Source: Coemansia sp. RSA 1804 (Eukaryota > Kickxellomycota > Kickxellomycetes > Kickxellales > Kickxellaceae). From it: DNA of 13,403 nt. The DNA lies in contig JANBTH010000633.1 of the NCBI GenBank assembly GCA_027578815.1, positions 1 through 13,403 of the forward strand, read 5' to 3'. The notes beneath the pieces were generated by a model, which had not been told where the DNA came from, made no database searches, and saw only the letters and a program-made list of their open reading frames with translations. Below are positions 9,360-13,403 of the stretch, piece after piece. Made by a program: the position numbers and the translations under genes. How positions within the stretch are numbered: the stretch's first letter is position 1; every line of letters begins with the position of its first letter.

Positions 9360-9691
9360 TCCGAGGAACCAACAAAAGAGCTTTACTTGGTGAAATACAT
9401 TAAATAAGACTGAATGGTGAAGAACACAGAAGAGAAATGCTGATATAATATTGGCTTGGGATTTTTAGTCGGTGGAAAAAAAAATCGCTAGTGCGTGATT
9501 CTTTCATTTGTTGATTTTTACCGCCTGTTCAAAAAGTGATTTGTAAACGCCCTTTTTCGTTTCCAGCGTTTCTTTTCTTTTCTTCTCTCCTCTTCTCTTT
9601 AATCTGTAGTTGTTTGTTCCCTTTAGTAATTAGAATTCTAATCCCTTTCTCTTACTTGTCCCATCGTCGTTGTACATTATTGGCTATAAGA
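9360..9691. promoter_or_regulatory. Shared divergent promoter of the heme lyase gene and YTH1
   Basis: These 332 nt separate two head-to-head start codons. The YTH1 side (about 9540-9665) is strongly T/C-rich on the + strand. There is no + strand ATG from 9440 to 9691, as expected for a scanned leader. The heme lyase side is A-rich with a short probable leader, since an upstream - strand ATG lies at 9398-9400. No clear TATA box; a CCAAT box is listed separately. Confidence 0.6.
9450..9454 (-). promoter_or_regulatory. CCAAT box upstream of the heme lyase gene
   Basis: CCAAT on the - strand (ATTGG on +) sits about 90 nt before the heme lyase ATG. In fungi CCAAT is bound by the Hap2/3/5 complex, which controls many respiratory genes, so the position is suggestive. 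Five bases occur often by chance, so this is a weak call. Confidence 0.35.
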
Positions 9692-10486
9692 ATGAGCGTA
9701 ATGAGCGGCAGTGCAACTGCAACAGCGACACTAACAGCAGCACCAGCTGCGACAACATCAACAACAGCGGCAGCGGCGGCAACGGCTACGCCATCAACTG
9801 TGGGCACATACAGCGTCCTCGACACACAGCGCTCGGCAGACACCATTAAACTAGACTTTGAGGACTTTGTGCGGAATGAGCTGAAGCTGAACATTGACCA
9901 CGTCCCGGCAACCCAGCGCGCGCGATCGATCAACGACGGCAAGACTGGCGTATGCAACTACTTTCTGCGCGGCCACTGCTGGAAAGGAAACAACTGCATC
10001 TACCGACATCTGACGCGGGAGCAGAGCGAGAAGATCCAGTCGGAAAACCGCACGATTGTGTGCAAACATTGGCTACGTGGGCTGTGCAAGAAGGACGATG
10101 ACTGCGATTACCTGCACGAGTATAATCTGAAGAAAATGCCAGAGTGCACGTTTTTCCCACAGAACGGAAAGTGCACTAATGGCGACGAGTGTCCGTTCCA
10201 GCATCTCAACCCCGAGCAGCGCGTCAAGGAGTGTCTGTGGTACGCGCGTGGTTTCTGCAAGCATGGCGCAAAGTGCCGCAGCAAACATGTGAGGAAGCTT
10301 GTGTGTCCTCAGTACCGTGCTGGCTTCTGTCCGCTGGGCCCCAGCTGTCCAAAGGAGCATCCGAGGTTTGATCTGCCGCTGACTCATGTTGAATCCGGCG
10401 CCAACGCACCAGCGCCTAACACATTTGCTGCCAACGCATACCAGCAGCAGCAGCAACCACCACAACAGCACCCGATTCAGATGTGA
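9692..10486 (+). CDS. YTH1: mRNA 3'-end processing factor Yth1 (CPSF30), five CCCH zinc fingers
   Basis: Yth1/CPSF30 is the zinc-finger subunit of the nuclear cleavage and polyadenylation factor; its second and third fingers read the AAUAAA signal, and others contact partner proteins. With the ATG at 9692 the product is 264 residues. All five fingers keep their ligands: C88/C96/C102/H106, C124/C132/C138/H142, C152/C161/C167/H171, C181/C189/C195/H199 and C205/C213/C219/H223. The blocks VCKHWLRGLCKK, KMPEC, RGFCKHG and HPRFDLP match the family closely. No CCHC zinc knuckle follows finger 5, unlike human CPSF30 and as in yeast; the tail is Gln/Pro-rich instead. The N-terminal 35 residues are Ala/Thr-rich. 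The start has A at -3 and follows a 252-nt ATG-free leader; a second in-frame ATG at 9701 could also serve. Divergent from the heme lyase gene, convergent with SSF1. Confidence 0.96.
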   Translation: MSVMSGSATATATLTAAPAATTSTTAAAAATATPSTVGTYSVLDTQRSADTIKLDFEDFVRNELKLNIDHVPATQRARSINDGKTGVCNYFLRGHCWKGNNCIYRHLTREQSEKIQSENRTIVCKHWLRGLCKKDDDCDYLHEYNLKKMPECTFFPQNGKCTNGDECPFQHLNPEQRVKECLWYARGFCKHGAKCRSKHVRKLVCPQYRAGFCPLGPSCPKEHPRFDLPLTHVESGANAPAPNTFAANAYQQQQQPPQQHPIQM

Positions 10487-10547
10487 GGGTCGGCTCTGGT
10501 TGAACCTTGCCCTAAACACGTGTACCTTGTTGACATCCAGCTCCTGT

Positions 10548-10553
10548 AATAAA
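10548..10553 (+). terminator. Poly(A) signal AATAAA for YTH1
   Basis: An exact AATAAA occurs about 61 nt past the YTH1 stop codon, followed by T-rich sequence. The position is typical for a short 3' untranslated region. Confidence 0.6.
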
Positions 10554-10651
10554 AACTCTTCACATACAGTCTTTGTCTTATTTTATTCGAATACTTTTGC
10601 TGTTACCAACAAAACTTTTTTTTGCCGAAATAATAAATATAAAAGACATCA

Positions 10652-10657
10652 TTTATT
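10652..10657 (-). terminator. Poly(A) signal AATAAA for SSF1
   Basis: An exact AATAAA on the - strand lies about 92 nt past the SSF1 stop codon. With the YTH1 signal at 10548-10553, the two converging transcripts would end close together but probably not overlap. Confidence 0.55.
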
Positions 10658-10748
10658 TTTTTCTCCTCATTGACAATGGAGTGATAAGAAATCTGAGACT
10701 CTAATCGTCAGCATTAACAAGCTAAAGAGAACCAGACACCATACCATG

Positions 10749-12095
10749 CTATTTCCGCTTGGATCCAGACTTTACTGAGCCGGAGGATCCATTCGACGAC
10801 TTGCTGGTCCTTGCGCGCTTTGCAGGTCTGCTGCTGCTGCTGGAGCGTGGCTCATTGTCATCATCGTCACTTCCGTTGCCCTCACTGCCTTCCTCATCGT
10901 CGCCAGCCTCGCTGTTATCGTCATCCGTCGTATCGCCTTCGTAGTCATCGGCACCAAAGTCATCGGCCGCACGACGAGATTTGCTCTCCCGATCAGTGGA
11001 ATCCTCCGACATGGCCTCGCTTTCCGAGTCGTCGTTATCGTCGTCAGCAGCGCTATCCTCATCACTGACATCGCCCGAATTTCCCTTCTTCGTCCCCTTC
11101 TTGCGCTCAACGTTAGACTCTTGTTCCTGACGGCGTCGCGCCTGCTGCGTAAGCTTGATCTGGCGCACCCTCGCCTGCTTCTCAAGCTCCTCCTTTGTTT
11201 TGTGCAAGTAGCTGTGGAACAGCACTTCGCCCTGGCACAGCCCGCCCTCGACCTTCATTAGCTTGAGCTCCATTCGCGGCCCAAGCTCAAGCAGGCGTAC
11301 AGCGCGTTGCTCGTTCTTCCTGTTTCCACGACCCACGTAGTCCTGGGCTAGCGTGACTGCAGATTCGGGGCCATCCTCCATGTCGCTCTCGGATGCAAAC
11401 GCCTCGCGCAGAACGTACTCGCTGATATCCGAGTACCCGGCAAGCGACGGGACGTTGGTGGATAAGATTACACGCTTGACGCCCTTTGTGATGCCCACAG
11501 GCTTGACCACAATGGTGTAGTGCCGGAAGTCCACCATGTCAGTCTCGTCGTTGTAGTTGAACAGCACCACACGACGGGCCTCCGACAAGTGCATCGTCGA
11601 CGGATTGATCGCCGGAAACATGTTCTGCAGCATGGCGGTCATCAGCTTCAGCTCCTTGCCCTTACCCTCGCCGGCAAAGTTATTAAGGATAATCAGCGGC
11701 GCTGTCTTGTACTCGGCATCCGATGTGTGCGGCGTCTTCTGCAGTCGAAGGCAGTCCTTTGCCAGCGAGTACTTGTTGACCCGGAAGTACAGCGTTGGTC
11801 CGCGCGGAATACGTCCGATACGCAGGTTTGTCCCTGTCTCCGTCTGCGAGAACAACATGAGATGCGTGAGACTGAGCTGGCTGCTGACTGCCACGTAGTC
11901 CTTGATCTTGTTGCTCTTGCGCTCCCGGAGCTTCGCTGCTGTGTTCGGCTGCATCACACGTCGCACATCACTCACCAGTTCCGCCACTGTGCGCCCAATG
12001 TTCCCCGACTTTACTACCAGCGACTTTGGTGTCTTTTCAATATCCTCCTGCGTTGGCGCTACGTGCGTCCTTCTCTTCTTGCGTCCGTGTCCCAT
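10749..12095 (-). CDS. SSF1: 60S ribosome assembly factor Ssf1 (Peter Pan, Brix domain)
   Basis: Ssf1/PPAN is a nucleolar Brix-domain protein needed for maturation of 27S pre-rRNA in the large ribosomal subunit precursor. The product is 448 residues, close to yeast Ssf1 (453). A basic N-terminus (GHGRKKRRTHV) is followed by the Brix domain at about 24-297, with the family segments KSLVVKSGNIGRTVAELVSD, RKSNKIKDYVAVSSQLSLTH, GPTLYFRVNKYSLAKD, LIILNNF and ELGPRMELKLMKVEGG. Next come a Lys/Arg-rich helix (298-338), a long Asp/Glu/Ser acidic run (341-416) and a basic Ser-rich tail ending GSKRK, a likely nuclear or nucleolar localisation region. The start has A at -3 and G at +4 and follows a 199-nt leader without an ATG on its strand. 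No intron is needed. Convergent with YTH1. Confidence 0.95.
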   Translation of the reverse strand: MGHGRKKRRTHVAPTQEDIEKTPKSLVVKSGNIGRTVAELVSDVRRVMQPNTAAKLRERKSNKIKDYVAVSSQLSLTHLMLFSQTETGTNLRIGRIPRGPTLYFRVNKYSLAKDCLRLQKTPHTSDAEYKTAPLIILNNFAGEGKGKELKLMTAMLQNMFPAINPSTMHLSEARRVVLFNYNDETDMVDFRHYTIVVKPVGITKGVKRVILSTNVPSLAGYSDISEYVLREAFASESDMEDGPESAVTLAQDYVGRGNRKNEQRAVRLLELGPRMELKLMKVEGGLCQGEVLFHSYLHKTKEELEKQARVRQIKLTQQARRRQEQESNVERKKGTKKGNSGDVSDEDSAADDDNDDSESEAMSEDSTDRESKSRRAADDFGADDYEGDTTDDDNSEAGDDEEGSEGNGSDDDDNEPRSSSSSRPAKRARTSKSSNGSSGSVKSGSKRK

Positions 12096-12792
12096 TCTGA
12101 TCCTCTACAGTTCTTTTGGAAGAGAAAGCACTGTGGCTTGTTGCAGTGGCTGCGTTTCTAAGACTATGACCAAGAAATAGATGGCTATGGCTTGAGAAAC
12201 AGAGAAACAGTGGAGAGGCCCTTTAAATGTAATTACAATGTGTTAACGAAAGCAAAGAAGAAGAAGAAGAAAAGAGTTCGTATGATGTCTCTCACATGCT
12301 AAAAAGGTCGGTTAGAGCTGATGGAGCCTTACATATTAAGCGAAGAAGCAAAAAAAATTGAAACGTTGAGCCAATTTTTTTCTGTGCTTTTTTCCTTGAT
12401 TCAGCCATTGATTCGCAATTAGCGCAATGCCTCGTGATTGGAGAGGAGGGCATTTCCGGCCACGTGCTATGCTGGTGCGGATATGCGCGTGTTGGAACAT
12501 TGGATCCAAAAGCAAGTGCTAGAACAACATGGCAAAAAAGCCACAGATCCGGCTCTCCACTCAGACAGCGTGCGCCCCCCGCCTCCCCGGACTGTCTAGA
12601 AGCTTCATCGTTACCTGATAGAATGAACAAATCATCAAAATGCACAATCCACAATAAGACAAGCCAAAGTGGTTGTTGTCATCCATACAAGCAAGCAGCA
12701 CAGTTGTGAGCTGAGTCCAGCAAGATAGCCGCGTTTATGGAGATTGGCTTTGCGTTGTGGAGAACAGATCGCAGACAGAAAGCGAAGCAATG
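12096..12792. promoter_or_regulatory. SSF1 promoter and leader, then gene-free spacer
   Basis: No convincing gene lies here. From 12096 to 12294 there is no ATG on the - strand, while seven occur on the +, fitting a leader for SSF1. The + strand is purine-rich near 12245-12275 with a (GAA)5 run at 12257-12271. From about 12426 to 12620 the sequence is more GC-rich and holds only small frames: + 12426-12521 (31 codons) and - 12336-12500 (54 codons). I recognise neither product. A CACGTG E-box palindrome is at 12461-12466. Confidence 0.45.
12347..12388. repeat. AT-rich inverted repeat able to form a hairpin
   Basis: A perfect 10-bp inverted repeat (12351-12360 and 12372-12381) surrounds an 11-nt loop. 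Beyond a 3-nt bulge (12382-12384) the stem continues for 4 bp (12347-12350 with 12385-12388). It lies about 250 nt before the SSF1 ATG. The arms are an A run and a T run, so chance is possible. Its function is unknown. Confidence 0.4.
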
Positions 12793-13403
12793 CACCGCAG
12801 CCTACACGCCAAAAGCTTTTTATCCAAAACACACACCTCTTTGCTAATTACCGTGGCAAAACCGGCATCATCCATTCCCTCTCCCCCTTCCTCACTCTCT
12901 TGTTCTCTAGCCTTTTTTCGTGTGCTACTTTTTTTCATCCTTGTTTTTGTTTTTTGTCTGGGGGTTCTACTTTAGCTTTTTCGTTTATATATTTCGCATC
13001 CTTTACTTGGCCACGTCTATATCATTATTATCAATACTTCGTATAACGCACGGACTCTGTTTGGTGAAGACGGCTTGCTTTTCATTCCGATATTTGACGA
13101 TACATATCAGACACTGGAACGCGTTGAAGTGGCAGAAGAATAGCAGCGTGTTTTTTGCTGCTCTGTCCTTGTTTACGCGTACCTTTACTTGGGTTTTACT
13201 CGACCAGCAGCTCATTGCAGGCAGCGAGTCTCTTTTCCGGTCGCAAGCTCCCAAACGAGATCCGGTTTTCTAAAGTGTTCGAGTTGGATACGAGACGCCG
13301 AAACGGATAATAAGATAGACTGAAGAAAGTGGAACATCAGTGTCTATACGTGGTTCTCTTTGGTTGTTTAACCGTGGTTTTCTATTCTGGAGAGACGAGG
13401 AGA
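12793..13403 (+). promoter_or_regulatory. Probable long 5' leader of a gene beyond the right edge
   Basis: No gene is seen here. A pyrimidine-rich tract (about 12870-12990) resembles those before CLU1 and YTH1. From 12793 to the window end there is no ATG on the + strand, but ten on the - strand. This strand bias is expected for a transcribed + strand leader that is scanned by ribosomes, or a leader plus an upstream intron. I could not find a convincing splice-donor sequence. The open frames in this stretch lack ATG starts and are Phe/Leu-rich translations of T-rich DNA. Confidence 0.45.

Noticed and set aside
9536..9691. N-terminal extension of Yth1 with a hydrophobic, signal-like segment
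   Set aside because: The frame is open but begins at GTG, not ATG, and the hydrophobic residues are just the translation of a T/C-rich leader. A nuclear processing factor needs no such segment.
10517..10522. CACGTG E-box after YTH1
   Set aside because: It lies in the probable 3' untranslated region just past the stop codon, with no promoter nearby; a six-base match is expected by chance.
11520..12161. Long + strand frame across the SSF1 gene (213 codons)
   Set aside because: It is antisense to the conserved Brix-domain region and its product is not recognisable.
12292..12654. 120-codon - strand frame in the right spacer
   Set aside because: It begins at TTG and reads through an A/T-run hairpin; no recognisable product.
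12920..13273. 117-codon + strand frame rich in Phe and Leu, resembling a membrane protein
   Set aside because: It has no ATG start and translates a T-rich tract; membrane-like character comes from composition.
1..13403. tRNA, rRNA, CRISPR array or transposon
   Set aside because: No T-loop-like tRNA core, regular repeat-spacer pattern, terminal inverted repeats or transposase-like frame was found by reading both strands.

Overview
The window looks like a piece of a compact fungal nuclear genome. All six complete genes have close counterparts in fungi: CLU1, DPH4/JJJ3, a PPR-like protein, cytochrome c heme lyase, YTH1 and SSF1. Genes are separated by short AT-rich spacers, only one intron is needed to explain the coding regions, and 5' leaders are pyrimidine-rich on the coding strand. 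Coding GC is fairly high. Low intron density with GC-rich coding would fit an early-diverging fungus such as a Kickxellomycotina (Coemansia-like) species. That placement is a guess from style and not from a marker gene.

Layout, left to right: the last 59 codons of an unidentified + strand gene (1-182); CLU1 (+, 504-4863, one 214-nt intron near the start); DPH4 (-, 5030-5470); a probable mitochondrial PPR protein (+, 6065-8344); holocytochrome c synthase (-, 8556-9359); YTH1/CPSF30 (+, 9692-10486); SSF1/Peter Pan (-, 10749-12095); then 1.3 kb without a convincing gene (12096-13403). After the first two genes the strands alternate strictly, so neighbours are either tail-to-tail (166-262 nt apart) or head-to-head with shared promoter regions (594 and 332 nt).

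Functionally these are housekeeping genes. Three concern mitochondria: Clu1 (mitochondrial distribution and mRNA binding), the PPR protein (organellar RNA) and heme lyase (cytochrome c maturation). Two concern the translation apparatus (diphthamide on eEF2; 60S ribosome assembly), and one is in mRNA 3'-end processing. I see no operon-like logic, mobile element, CRISPR array, tRNA or rRNA.

No clearly new biological system is visible. The most unusual signal is the right end. The last 611 nt contain no ATG on the + strand but ten on the - strand, and begin with a long pyrimidine-rich tract. This matches the shorter ATG-free leaders in front of the recognised genes and suggests a long 5' leader of a gene that starts beyond the window.
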